NCBI GenBank assembly: GCA_964554875.1
Contig: CAZKQJ010000005.1
Span: 1-64,000 of the forward strand
DNA length: 64,000 nt
From: Marispirochaeta sp964554875
Lineage (GTDB): Bacteria; Spirochaetota; Spirochaetia; JC444; Marispirochaetaceae
Reading direction: 5' to 3'
Shown: piece by piece, positions 46,001 through 54,552 of the stretch
Position numbering within the stretch: position 1 is the stretch's first letter
Layout: every line of letters begins with the position of its first letter
Made by a program: the position numbers and the translations under genes
Notes under the pieces: model-generated
The model's input: only the letters and a program-made list of their open reading frames with translations
Database searches by the model: none
Told to the model about the DNA's origin: nothing

Positions 46001-49000
46001 CCGCCGTTCAGCGTCAGGGTATGCGGACTGAAGGTCCCTCCGTTTATCGTCAGGGTACCCCCGGTCAGCGTCCACAAACCGCTGCTCGTAAGATTCGTTC
46101 CCGTAGAGTACGGCCCGGAGCTCACTTCTACCGTGCTGAAGCTGATCCCGTTACTCGCTATCGTTCCAGTCCCGTCAAAAACTACCGGCCCGATCCCGGG
46201 AGTAAATCCACCCCCCGTGTTCGTCCAGTTCCCTCCAAGGTTAATCTGCTGATCATTCGCTTCAAGTGTTCCCGATACCAGCGAAAGCGTTCCGTTCACA
46301 TCCAACGCGTTCGCAAGGCTTACCGGTCCTGCCAGCGTGTCCACCGTTACATTGTTGAAGGGACTCACCGTCGCCACGCCCGGCGCCGTTCCATCAAAGA
46401 TTACCGTTCCGGTTCCGGCTGCAAACACCGCCGCGCTCTCGCCCCAGTCGCCGGCCACCTGTATTGTGCGACCGTCGCCGCCCAGGGCGGCCGCAGCGTT
46501 CGTCAGACTGACATCCCCGCCAATATCTATCGTACCCGTCCCGTCGAGGGTACCATCGCTCATGGTCAGAGAACCGCCAAGAGTCATGGTATTGGAAGCT
46601 GTAAAGGTACCGGCTCCGGTGAAACTCGCGTTTGCCGCGTTTACTGTGCCCGTCGGGGAGGATGTCCCGCCGCTGACAAGAAGATCGCCGACTGTAATCC
46701 CGCTTGCACCGGCTGCATCATAGGCACCGGCACTTATGAACAGGTCTCCATTGTCGACGGTTACATTTCCGTTACCCGTGAAGCTGCTGTTGGTGTCGGT
46801 AATGGAAAAATCTCCCGTCGTCACGTTCAAAGCCGCAGGAGCGCTTACCGTCAGGTCACCTCCCGACAGCGTCAGGGTTCCGATACTCACCGTTCCCCCG
46901 GTATCCGCCGTCACCGTGCCGGCGGATACGGTCGCAAGACCGGTCACACTCATTCCGCCAGACAGTTCCAGAGCTCCCGTACCGCTTACCGTCAGGTTAT
47001 TCGATATCGTAAAACCGGTACTGTTGGTCCGCGTCCCCGCTGTAACCTGCAGGTCGTAAAAGGTCTCGGCATTCTGGATCGCTCCTGTATTGTCCAGAAC
47101 GACAGTCCCGGTCTGTTCCTCGAATCCCGCTGTGCCGACGCTGTTGTTCCAGTTTCCTCCCACATTAATCTGATAGGGTCCCGCAGCATTCACATCAAGG
47201 ACCCCTCCGGTTATCGTCAGGGAGCCCAGCACTATCAGAGGATCCTGAAGGGTTACGGTACCCGGACCGGAGATGGACAGATTATTGAAGGAGTGCCCGG
47301 CACTGCCAAGGTTTCCTGCGCCGTTCAGGTAGACCGTCGAGCCGGTCACGGTAAAGGTATCGAGATTGCTCAGGTCGAGGTCTGCCGCGACATACATATT
47401 TACCGAAGATATGTCCAGCGTCGTTGTGGCCGCAGTTCCGACGGAGAAATTTCCCCCAACACGCAGATCATCCAGTGCGGTCAGTGACCCGCCGACTACA
47501 CCTGTACCGATCTGAATGTTCCCAAGAGTCGCACCATTACTCGTAAGATCGCTTATACCGTCGAAGATCAGGGTCCCGCCGCTGGCTGTAATAAAGCCCG
47601 TCGGTCCCGCAAAGCTTACTGCAGCACCGGAGAGGGTGGTAGTCGACGACGATTCGGTAAAGCTGCTTATTCCGCTTACCGTTCCGTCTATGGACACAGC
47701 ACCGGATCCGCCGGTAAAAACGCCGGTCCCGCCAAGGTCCCCGGTCAGGTCAATGGCTCCGGCTCCGCCGACCAGCTCCGCGGTTCCGTCGAGGTTTGTA
47801 TTTCCGGTAACGGAAAGGTCCGAGCCGTTCGTATCAAGGCTGCCGCCGGTGTTTACCATCAGGATGCCTCCAACGGAAAGATCCGATCCTTGTACGGCAT
47901 CTCCGGCTATCTGCAGATTGAGAAAAGGATCTGCTGCTCCCTCAGTCGTTATTGTTGGGGCCGCTCCGGTGAGCAGAATGGTGGAATCCGTCTCGGTAAA
48001 AGAAAAATCAGCAGAAGAAGAGTCCCAGTCGCCGGCGATGCTGTGGGTAAAAGCGCCCGCAGTCCATGTCCCCCGGGTCAGCGCAAGAGACCCTGTCACT
48101 GTCAGAGCCCCAAGGGAATTTACCACATCGGACTCTGCTGATTTATTAATGCTGAGGTTATAGAAAGTATGCCCCTCCAGGTCTACAGGGGTATCCGTAC
48201 CGTCAAGGACGACAGTTGCAGTATTTGCGGTAAAAGCCCCGGGAACAAAAAAACCGCCCACATTCAGGGCTTCAGAACCGCCGGTCAAGGTCGCAAGGGT
48301 AATATCTCCGTCCACATCGGCGGCCCCGGCGCCGAGGGTAAGGATTCCCGTCCCTGCGAGATCCGGAGTAGTACCTGCGATGGAGAAGGTTTCCGTCCCG
48401 GTCTGTCCGCTGGCATCGAGGGTAGCATTAAGCGTAACTGCAGATGCACTCAGTGAATTGGCGCCAGTCTGGAGGGTACCGGCACTTACAGTCAGGGTAC
48501 CGGCTGCAGAAAGGCCGGACCCCAGGGTAAAATTCTGCGCCGCACCGTCTATTGTCAGATCAAAATAGTCCGTTGCCCCGTAATCCTGCACAGCACCGGA
48601 ACCGCCGTAATAGACCGTCTCTCCGGAATCGATGTCGGTGCGGCTGATAGTTGTTCCCGGGTACCTGCGCAGCGTACCTCCGTTATTGTCGTAGGAGGTG
48701 GTCATGGTAACATCATGAATGGCAGCATCGAATACGGAATTTGCGTTGATTACCAGAGCATCCGCCGATACGTTTCCGCCGGCGTTCAGGGTACTCGCAG
48801 CAATTCCGTCGCCAACGGTCAAGGTCCCTGCTACGGAAAGTTCTGCCCCGGTACTGAATGTCACCGCATCCTCGAACCTGAGGTTGTAATAATCCACGGC
48901 ACCGTAATCCTGGATGTCCCCGGTGGATGATATTTCATATACAACAGTCCCGGAATCGATGTCCGTCCGATTGACTGAGTCTCCGCCACGACGGCGAAGG

Positions 49001-51675
49001 GTCCCGTCGTTATTGAAGGAATCAGTTATCGTCAGCTGATTGCCGCCTGTCGACAATTCTGCTCCGGGATCGATCTGCAGATTGAAGATGGTAGCACTCG
49101 CGGCATCGAGAACCGGAAAAGGGGCAGGGGCAACATCGGGGATGACAACATAGTGGTCCGCCGTCGGCTCTATTCCCGCGCTCCAGTTGCCACCGTTGGT
49201 CCAATCGCTGGAAGCTGCCCCCCCGGTCCAGATGTTGTACCCCAGGTTTTCGATGGGTACCTCCGTCAGCGCCCCGTTGGCTACAGCGTTGTTCCCCGCG
49301 TTGTCGATAACATACAGAAAGCGGTCAAGATCGATTTCACCGTTCTCCGTCCAGAGACCACCGGTGGTACCGGACAAAAGAGTCACTACAAGATCTTCTG
49401 CAGCAGCGCCGAAAGTGACTGCAGCTGTCGCACCGTCCAGATCCGCTGCCGGAGTTGTTCCGTCAGGTTCAGTGGTAAAGTCGACTGCCGACATACTCCC
49501 AGGCACGGAGTTGATGTCCACAGCCTCGGAAAAGGTTAAGGTAAGGGAGGTTCCCGCCTGCAGGTTCCCGCCGGAAACCGGAGTATCACTTATCGCGGAA
49601 ATCAACACCGGTGCGGCAGCGTCCAGGGATGTAACGCCGGTATCCGCAGCAATATTATTCGTACCCGTGGCGTTATCCGCCAGGCTGGTGTTGGCGCTGA
49701 CTGTGACAAGTGGGGTCGCACCGGTATCAGGAGTGCCGCTTTCTGTCAGACGAACAAAAAAGATGTTATCGTTGGCTGTGGCACCGGTGTCATAGCCGCT
49801 TACCGTGTAACCTGCCACACTGACGGTCAACCCTGTAAATACATCGTTAAGGTTTTTATCGGTGGTAATGCGGATGGCGTCTATCTGACCGTCGGCGTCG
49901 GCGTCTACGGTTTCCCGGGAAGTAATGACTGGTGAGGTACTGTTAATAGTGTAGAATCGGGAGTCTTTGAAGCGGTAATCCGTTCCACCATCCCAGGATA
50001 GTTCCAGCCGTCCCGTTGAAGCCGCTGTGAAATTCCGCATCTCAAGATCGAAAATGGAGGTGGTTGAACCCGCAGGAATTGTAGCACCACTGGTAAACTG
50101 CCATTGTGCGGTCTTGTTGGCGTCGGTGTACCCCACCCATGTTAGCCCGGCGGCTGTCGGGGTAACTAAGGGATTGAACTCTGCGGCCAACTCAGACGGG
50201 ATGCGGATGCGAATGTCATAGGTAGCGGCCGGTGCGTCTGTCTGGGTTGTCATTACAATCTCGGGAAGCGGTGTCGACAGATCGCCGACAGTGAAGGTTG
50301 CATCGGAGTCGGAATCGATTGTAACAATCAGGGAAAGAAAATCTACCGTGGTCACCCCGCTGGCAGCTGATCCAAAAGAATCGGAATACCCGGTTGTGAC
50401 ATTCCCGCTCCCGTCCCAATACGCCGTTACATTCACCGTCTCTGAAACGGCATCGGTCACATCCAGCCAGCCGATACCGTCCGTGTCCGTCGTTATCAGC
50501 GCGTTTGTCGTATTGTTGGTGCCGGAGCTGATGGCCGAGATAGTCGCGGAATTATCTACCGTTACATAAATATCTCTGCTATAGGGTAAGGGGTTTCCCG
50601 CTGAGTCGGTTATCTGCAGGATTACTCTTTCGGTACCGCCTAGGGGTGCTATTCCATCATCGGTAGTCAGGACCACCTTGTGGGGATCAGGCGGATTATA
50701 GGGTGCAGCGTAGGTCCTGAGGGCCAATCCGGAGGGTGCTGCGGCAGCTGCGGGTGCTGAGGCCTCCAGTGTATTTGCTATGATTGTAGTGTTCTGAGCA
50801 ATCCCGCCGACAGTCTCGGTTACCCGCAATCGCCAGGTCCCGTTCGTCTCGCTGCCGACGGTGTAAGCGCCATGAGCCCAGTCACCGTTTGAGGAACGAG
50901 CCGGAGCCGTCAGCGGTGTTTCACTGTTATTGTAGGCAGAAAAGGTTTCATCGTCATCCGCATCATAATTATACATGACAACATAGTACCCTGCCGGGGC
51001 AGTGTCAGGAACAAAGGGGTAGAAATCCCAGGTTTTCCCGGTGTTTTCAAGAAAGGCTACGGTCCAGGAATAGGCAAATGCCCGGACCCCTGCAACACCG
51101 GTTGGTTCCGTTGCTGTATCATCCAGAGAGACATCCAGGGCATAGGCATTTTTATTGCCCGAGTTCGTGGCAGCGCCATACTCTACATCGATCACGACTT
51201 TAAAATAGTATTTATTACCGATGTGCTCGCCTTCGCTGGGAAGTACCGATTTAAAATACACCCAAGAGTCAGCGTCTGTATTTTCCCGATCAAACTGATC
51301 AAGCTGTGCACCTTCCGCATATGGGTCAGCTGTGGAGTGATCAATTGCCCTGGACCCGGCACCGCTTAGTGCGCCGCTGCCACCAAAAAGGGTATAGGTA
51401 GTTATCATACCAGTCTGTCCCTGGTCGGCAGAAAAGCTGAAAACATCTGTTCCAGGACTGAAGACTGCAAAATGGAGTGGAGCGGTAACTGTATCGGGTA
51501 CTTCGAAAAAAACCACGTTTATGCCATCGGTATCACCGTTGCCAAGAGTATCAGCATTCTGAAAATAGTTATTGTTCGATGGTATGCGACTCTGGGAAAA
51601 CCCGGCAATGACAAAAACCATGGAGAAGAGTGTAGCAAGCAGAAATTTTAGAAATGCAGAGCGCCCAAAAGCCAT
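43021..51675 (-). CDS. giant repetitive cell-surface protein (about 2884 aa)
   Basis: Started at ATG 51675 after GGGGGAAGG; a TTG or ATG further upstream would add residues ahead of the signal peptide. A Sec signal (FLKFLLATLFSMVFVIAGFSQS) is followed by several beta-sandwich regions, including an invasin/Big_1-like one (about 340-450: VVLTTDDGIAPLGGTERVILQI...). From about residue 820 (WTGGAASSDWTNGGNWS) a long low-complexity beta-helix-like repeat array rich in Gly, Thr, Asn and Asp runs to about 2250, with units such as GTLSLVSGT, INLGGNWTNTGG and GTVIFDGT. The last 85 residues are a FlgD-Ig-like domain (DLAGDLVNVIE...TWNGRNRSGRVVARGIYFIRV) with a VMVVK end. It should be exported and surface-associated, probably an adhesin or matrix protein. 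Its length and composition resemble adhesins of other phyla, and no transporter is encoded beside it. Confidence 0.85.
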   Translation of the reverse strand: MAFGRSAFLKFLLATLFSMVFVIAGFSQSRIPSNNNYFQNADTLGNGDTDGINVVFFEVPDTVTAPLHFAVFSPGTDVFSFSADQGQTGMITTYTLFGGSGALSGAGSRAIDHSTADPYAEGAQLDQFDRENTDADSWVYFKSVLPSEGEHIGNKYYFKVVIDVEYGAATNSGNKNAYALDVSLDDTATEPTGVAGVRAFAYSWTVAFLENTGKTWDFYPFVPDTAPAGYYVVMYNYDADDDETFSAYNNSETPLTAPARSSNGDWAHGAYTVGSETNGTWRLRVTETVGGIAQNTTIIANTLEASAPAAAAAPSGLALRTYAAPYNPPDPHKVVLTTDDGIAPLGGTERVILQITDSAGNPLPYSRDIYVTVDNSATISAISSGTNNTTNALITTDTDGIGWLDVTDAVSETVNVTAYWDGSGNVTTGYSDSFGSAASGVTTVDFLSLIVTIDSDSDATFTVGDLSTPLPEIVMTTQTDAPAATYDIRIRIPSELAAEFNPLVTPTAAGLTWVGYTDANKTAQWQFTSGATIPAGSTTSIFDLEMRNFTAASTGRLELSWDGGTDYRFKDSRFYTINSTSPVITSRETVDADADGQIDAIRITTDKNLNDVFTGLTVSVAGYTVSGYDTGATANDNIFFVRLTESGTPDTGATPLVTVSANTSLADNATGTNNIAADTGVTSLDAAAPVLISAISDTPVSGGNLQAGTSLTLTFSEAVDINSVPGSMSAVDFTTEPDGTTPAADLDGATAAVTFGAAAEDLVVTLLSGTTGGLWTENGEIDLDRFLYVIDNAGNNAVANGALTEVPIENLGYNIWTGGAASSDWTNGGNWSAGIEPTADHYVVIPDVAPAPFPVLDAASATIFNLQIDPGAELSTGGNQLTITDSFNNDGTLRRRGGDSVNRTDIDSGTVVYEISSTGDIQDYGAVDYYNLRFEDAVTFSTGAELSVAGTLTVGDGIAASTLNAGGNVSADALVINANSVFDAAIHDVTMTTSYDNNGGTLRRYPGTTISRTDIDSGETVYYGGSGAVQDYGATDYFDLTIDGAAQNFTLGSGLSAAGTLTVSAGTLQTGANSLSASAVTLNATLDASGQTGTETFSIAGTTPDLAGTGILTLGAGAADVDGDITLATLTGGSEALNVGGFFVPGAFTANTATVVLDGTDTPVDLEGHTFYNLSINKSAESDVVNSLGALTVTGSLALTRGTWTAGAFTHSIAGDWDSSSADFSFTETDSTILLTGAAPTITTEGAADPFLNLQIAGDAVQGSDLSVGGILMVNTGGSLDTNGSDLSVTGNTNLDGTAELVGGAGAIDLTGDLGGTGVFTGGSGAVSIDGTVSGISSFTESSSTTTLSGAAVSFAGPTGFITASGGTLIFDGISDLTSNGATLGNIQIGTGVVGGSLTALDDLRVGGNFSVGTAATTTLDISSVNMYVAADLDLSNLDTFTVTGSTVYLNGAGNLGSAGHSFNNLSISGPGTVTLQDPLIVLGSLTITGGVLDVNAAGPYQINVGGNWNNSVGTAGFEEQTGTVVLDNTGAIQNAETFYDLQVTAGTRTNSTGFTISNNLTVSGTGALELSGGMSVTGLATVSAGTVTADTGGTVSIGTLTLSGGDLTVSAPAALNVTTGDFSITDTNSSFTGNGNVTVDNGDLFISAGAYDAAGASGITVGDLLVSGGTSSPTGTVNAANASFTGAGTFTASNTMTLGGSLTMSDGTLDGTGTIDIGGDVSLTNAAAALGGDGRTIQVAGDWGESAAVFAAGTGTVIFDGTAPGVATVSPFNNVTVDTLAGPVSLANALDVNGTLSLVSGTLEANDQQINLGGNWTNTGGGFTPGIGPVVFDGTGTIASNGISFSTVEVSSGPYSTGTNLTSSGLWTLTGGTLTINGGTFSPHTLTLNGGSLVVNTPGAVDVTDGDLTIQNAGSGFSGDGTVDVSTGNLSISAGGYTESGATTIAGDLLISGGSYNGTGDVDVNGSVTLSSGVFTDNGQTVTVAGDWNETAAVFAAGTGTVIFDGTAPGVATVNAFNNLTINTATGPITLANALDVDGTLSLVSGTFEANDQQINLGGNWTNTGGSFTAGTGTVVLDGTTQQVNAGGTDGRFHNLTVSAGTTATLITSDLYVDNILTITGASTLDAAARNFTIDTIDFNADTDEFHLAGTQITQSITNADTAAGRTVYTGNNGTVRLVDFYNLAINGTGTFLVNPATITINGDLVLQSGTLNGNGNLIRIQGDFNGAAGGTFAHGNGTVQYFGLADALISGDNTFYNFVADDTIETDLSDGVLGKIIQIASGSTQSIAAGGRFQVRGDNTDPPNGGDPESEDIWSLRTYTTSWITLRSTDDTAPPHWTLDIDGTAALDMQYVDVWFSHAVPALNVPADTYVHDCIDWLRFIYVSDSFTRDTNGNGRIDIIEVVVPVNLDDNFTDFEVIVDGYEQSGPVDTGASPNDRVFWIRLEEKSYPDTDARPSWYILDSGELRDSATSIYQVVHEPPKGAGNPEVPWDDADPVVGYTLAVPGKNEVFIHFSESVYGSGVGGALVPEIDISGPAGNTVSTISTVSGSGGGQEVLLTMASPVSATDIADGSLLTFANIDDNAPDPLDVAPVWADQPDGPNALADGTNRISDLGLGISGGGLVNPVWASDGTSISPERGGLGLIRSFDGSAFLQDDDILLEASVHPDLAPLGSTPEILFDGNVPANYTSDSLWLPESADSNGLVPFPYPDASTRSITGSAHPSGSDNLWQFTFPSGDVDIRTGVQLDFFFKLTGANPLYVARLEQPNASDWYRSVRPWSFRIQDLVKQTARVSIFNNVINPEQGEKATLHYVMENSGLVTITVFDLAGDLVNVIERARKTAGEYSTTWNGRNRSGRVVARGIYFIRVVGPGFDEYRKVMVVK
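45481..45723. repeat. internal coding repeat, copy 1 of 2
   Basis: About 243 bp within the giant gene, repeated in the same orientation at 46216-46458. The offset of 735 bp is exactly 245 codons, so the frame is kept. The first 50 bp are identical and a block of about 40 bp near the end is identical; the middle is more diverged. The repeats encode the INLGGNWTN and VFAAGTGTVIFDGTAPGV units. Recombination between them would delete 245 codons in frame. Confidence 0.85.
46216..46458. repeat. internal coding repeat, copy 2 of 2
   Basis: Partner of 45481-45723, same strand and frame. The near-identical ends and diverged middle suggest gene conversion or a duplication of moderate age. Confidence 0.85.
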
Positions 51676-51827
51676 CCTTCCCCCTAACTTTATTCTGTAC
51701 CAGAGTATACTACAGTACATCGTATAATTCTACAAAGCGTTTGAGAGCAAGAAATCATGTAAGAATGGGAACTCTATGTTTTGGCTTAAAGGCTCCAGAT
51801 AGATTATAGTATTCAGGAAGGTTCTAT

Positions 51828-52268
51828 TTATGTACCCCCCCCTGTGGTAATTTTTAAAGAAAACGGATCGTCTTCCGTGGTGAGGAGATCAGAAGTACCT
51901 GTTTCCGCGCTCCAAAACTCGATGGTAAAAGTGCCACCCAGGGATTCCGTAAGGGTCAGTTCACCGGTTATCTCATTAAGATTGAAATAGTCTTTCATTG
52001 CGTCACTCATATCGCTCAAGAAAATCACAGCGTCACCGTTCGGGTCCTTCAGACCGTCCTCGTCAACGTCGATAGCAAGCTGGTAACTTTCGCCAACTGC
52101 TAAAGTAATCGATCCTCCCCGTTCGACAGGATCGGTGACTGGATCGCCGGCGACAACAGGATAGGGTGGCAGATTCTCCAGAGGCAAATCGCCCCCCCCT
52201 GCTGAATTACAGCCGCCAAGCAGCATAAACACTGCAAAGCCAACGATGACCAATTTAATTTTTTTCAA
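51828..52268 (-). CDS. small lipoprotein, paralogue of the LruC protein C-terminal domain
   Basis: About 146 residues from TTG 52268, which follows AAGGAGG by 8 nt. The signal peptide ends in lipobox LLGGC. The mature part (ENLPPYPVVAGD..., VGESYQLAIDVDEDGLKDPNGD, ...GGTFTIEFWSAETGTSDLLTTEDDP) matches residue for residue the last 110 or so residues of the upstream LruC lipoprotein, a duplication. This domain is predicted beta-rich, with calcium-binding-like Asp loops. It lies in the surface operon between the LruC gene and the giant gene. Confidence 0.85.
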   Translation of the reverse strand: MKKIKLVIVGFAVFMLLGGCNSAGGGDLPLENLPPYPVVAGDPVTDPVERGGSITLAVGESYQLAIDVDEDGLKDPNGDAVIFLSDMSDAMKDYFNLNEITGELTLTESLGGTFTIEFWSAETGTSDLLTTEDDPFSLKITTGGGT

Positions 52269-52380
52269 AGTACCTGCCTCCTTCGAACAAAACAAAGAAG
52301 GCGCCTGGTACCAGCTCCCAGTCTTTCTCTCCGAACAAAGTAGGAAGCATTAAAGGATTAAGGCACAATAAGCTTCGGTA

Positions 52381-54033
52381 TCAGGATCCCCCTGTCGTAA
52401 TTATTAAAGTAAGCGGATCATCCTCAGTGGTAAAAAGATCCGACGTTTCCAACTCCGCGCTCCAGAACCTGATTGTAAAGGTTCCACCAAGCCTTTTCGT
52501 TAGAGTCAGACTACCGGATAATTCGTCTAAGGAGAAATAGTCTTTCATCGCTACACTCATATCACTGACAAAAATTACCGGGTCATTATTCGGGTCTTTC
52601 AAACCGTCCTCATCAACAGCAATCGCCAGTTGATAGCTCTCTCCAACCGCAAGATTTACAGCAAGCTCCCTAACCGAAGGGTCAACCGCCTGATCTGCTG
52701 AGATCACCGGGTACGGCGGCAGATTCTCCTCAGGAGGCTCATCCCCGTCCCGCTCATACCAGTCCTCGTACTCCATGCCGCCGGATTCACGCCAGTCGGT
52801 AAAGTAGGGATAGAGTTCCTCTATGCGCTGACCTTCCGCGGGATACTCCCAGTCCGCGGGAATCAGGAGCGCCCAGGGGAATCCGTCCTCATCAATGAAG
52901 CGGTCATAGGGATTGATCGATTTTTTCAAAGGCTCTGCGTCAATCAGGTGGATATCATGACGGGTATCGTGAACATACAGGTAGGGATTATAGGGCGGGC
53001 TGGAGATTGCCGCAGGGTCCTGGGGAGTGTCGAAGTCCAGAACAAACCAGGCACTTTTTCCTACGGCGCTGGCGGTACGCTCAAAAAGTACAATCTCCAC
53101 TGGAGCTTTGGGCCTGCCCGCGAGACGGGCGCTGTTGCCGCCCCTGTTTGTAAAACTCCCCGTCAGGTTCGCCTGGCCGGAATACGAATCGATCCGTATT
53201 CCGAAAGAGTGGTTGTAGCCTGCAAGCTTCTCCCTGGCCTCGGCCTGGACCTCTATCCTGCTTACCTTTCCGTCGGCGTTCATGATCTCATTGATTGTAT
53301 AGCTGGCAATAAAGTCGTTGTAATCCGCATCCCCCGCGTTCTTGTGACCGAAGAGGTCCTCAAATGCGATAGTTATACTTTCCGCGGCAGGCACGTTCAT
53401 CCCGAAGGCGGCCTCCGGATCGTCGGGATACAGATCATACTTGTCCGGAACCCCGTCGCCGTCGGAATCGGTCATTGGCCCAAGCCCCTTGTTGCTCAGG
53501 TTCAGACTCAAATTTCCTGAAGACTCACGCATCATCGACAGGGTTCTGCGTATTACGGAGAACCTGGCCATGTTGTTCACAGTTACACGTCTGGTTTCAA
53601 AACCTTCAGCCTCAAGGAACAATTCGATATTTTTTGGAGCGGCAGGAAGGTACAGAGTCCTCTCCAGGGTCTTGTCCGCAGCAACAGCTCCCGCGTAAAG
53701 CAGGTTACCCTCCTGGTCTTTCACGGTAACGTAGATTTTCGGCGCGGCGCCCTCTTCAGAATCGTCAAAGGAGAGGGCTTCACGGCCTTCAGCCTGGTCG
53801 GGATCATAAAGCTCAAAACTCAGATCGAGTTTCACCGGCAAAAGAGTCTCATAGGTAAAATTACCGCTGAACACCCGGGGAGCATCCTCCACCGTATCCG
53901 GCGGTAAAATATAGTCTGCAGAACCGGTCAGCTCACCGGATGCCGAATTCTCCAGGGGCATTTGACAGGCGGTCAATACAAGAACGATCAGCATTATGGG
54001 GAAGAATATTCTATAATCTTTTTTCATACGCAT
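52381..54033 (-). CDS. LruC-domain lipoprotein
   Basis: About 550 residues from ATG 54033 (GAGG six bases upstream). The signal peptide ends in lipobox VLTAC. A beta domain precedes DSDGDGVPDKYDLYPDDP, a thrombospondin type-3/calcium-binding loop. The LruC domain follows (about 205-430) with ITIAFEDLFGHKNAGDADYNDF, IRIDSYSGQANLTG and HDTRHDIHLIDAEPL. The last 110 residues are the domain duplicated in the next gene. LruC proteins were first noted in Leptospira as outer-surface antigens. It is the first gene of the presumed five-gene surface operon. Confidence 0.88.
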   Translation of the reverse strand: MRMKKDYRIFFPIMLIVLVLTACQMPLENSASGELTGSADYILPPDTVEDAPRVFSGNFTYETLLPVKLDLSFELYDPDQAEGREALSFDDSEEGAAPKIYVTVKDQEGNLLYAGAVAADKTLERTLYLPAAPKNIELFLEAEGFETRRVTVNNMARFSVIRRTLSMMRESSGNLSLNLSNKGLGPMTDSDGDGVPDKYDLYPDDPEAAFGMNVPAAESITIAFEDLFGHKNAGDADYNDFIASYTINEIMNADGKVSRIEVQAEAREKLAGYNHSFGIRIDSYSGQANLTGSFTNRGGNSARLAGRPKAPVEIVLFERTASAVGKSAWFVLDFDTPQDPAAISSPPYNPYLYVHDTRHDIHLIDAEPLKKSINPYDRFIDEDGFPWALLIPADWEYPAEGQRIEELYPYFTDWRESGGMEYEDWYERDGDEPPEENLPPYPVISADQAVDPSVRELAVNLAVGESYQLAIAVDEDGLKDPNNDPVIFVSDMSVAMKDYFSLDELSGSLTLTKRLGGTFTIRFWSAELETSDLFTTEDDPLTLIITTGGS

Positions 54034-54223
54034 ATACAACCTCTATCAGTATTATCGCAGAATAATACCATAAATTGATAATAAAAAGATCGGAGAACCT
54101 GGTGCGGGGCTATGCGGGCAGGATCACATTCTCTATCTACAGCCTGTAAAAACAGTTACTGGTATTATATAGTATAACGCAGTGCGGCAGAATAAACAAA
54201 TTCAATCTTTTTCATAATCGTTT

Positions 54224-54430
54224 CTATATCAACACCCTGTCCATCTCTATCGAACTCTCCAGCACCTCCACGGGGAGCACATCCTGATGCCGGCGTTTCG
54301 GAGCGGGGCTCATGTCATAAGGAACCATTTCGATAAGCTCCCAGCGCTCACCCTCCGGCCATGCGGCATAGTCGGCGTAGGTGCAAGGTCTCTCCTGCGG
54401 TTTCGGCACAGTCTGTAGTACCTCCTGCAT
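54224..54430 (-). pseudogene. truncated Uma2 (DUF820) family gene
   Basis: About 68 residues. The start (QTVPKPQERPCTYADYAAWPEGERWELIEMVPYDMSPAPKRRHQDV) is the N-terminal third of a Uma2-type restriction-endonuclease-like protein, including the PEGERWELI and SPAPKRRHQ motifs. It then jumps to a short LPVEVLESSIEMDRVLI tail that resembles the family's C-terminal end. The usual length is about 190 residues, so the nuclease core is deleted. The catalytic Asp/Glu motifs of the core are gone. A decayed gene, common for this family. Confidence 0.75.
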
Positions 54431-54552
54431 GCTGAAGATAGTATAACCCCAAATATACGACAGATAAAGAGCTGCCCTCAAGCAGACCTCCTTTGACCCT
54501 CACACCTCCCCTCTGGTAGAATCAAAGGCGCAGATAACATACGAGGTAGCGG

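Noticed and set aside
43021..51720. Plus-strand open frames across the giant gene (up to about 490 codons)
   Set aside because: They are antisense shadows of a repetitive Thr/Asn/Gly-rich coding sequence, with no domains or start signals.
54040..54223. AT-rich gap between the Uma2 remnant and the LruC gene as a regulatory RNA
   Set aside because: Only short AT-rich promoter-like boxes are visible; no stable structure or repeat.
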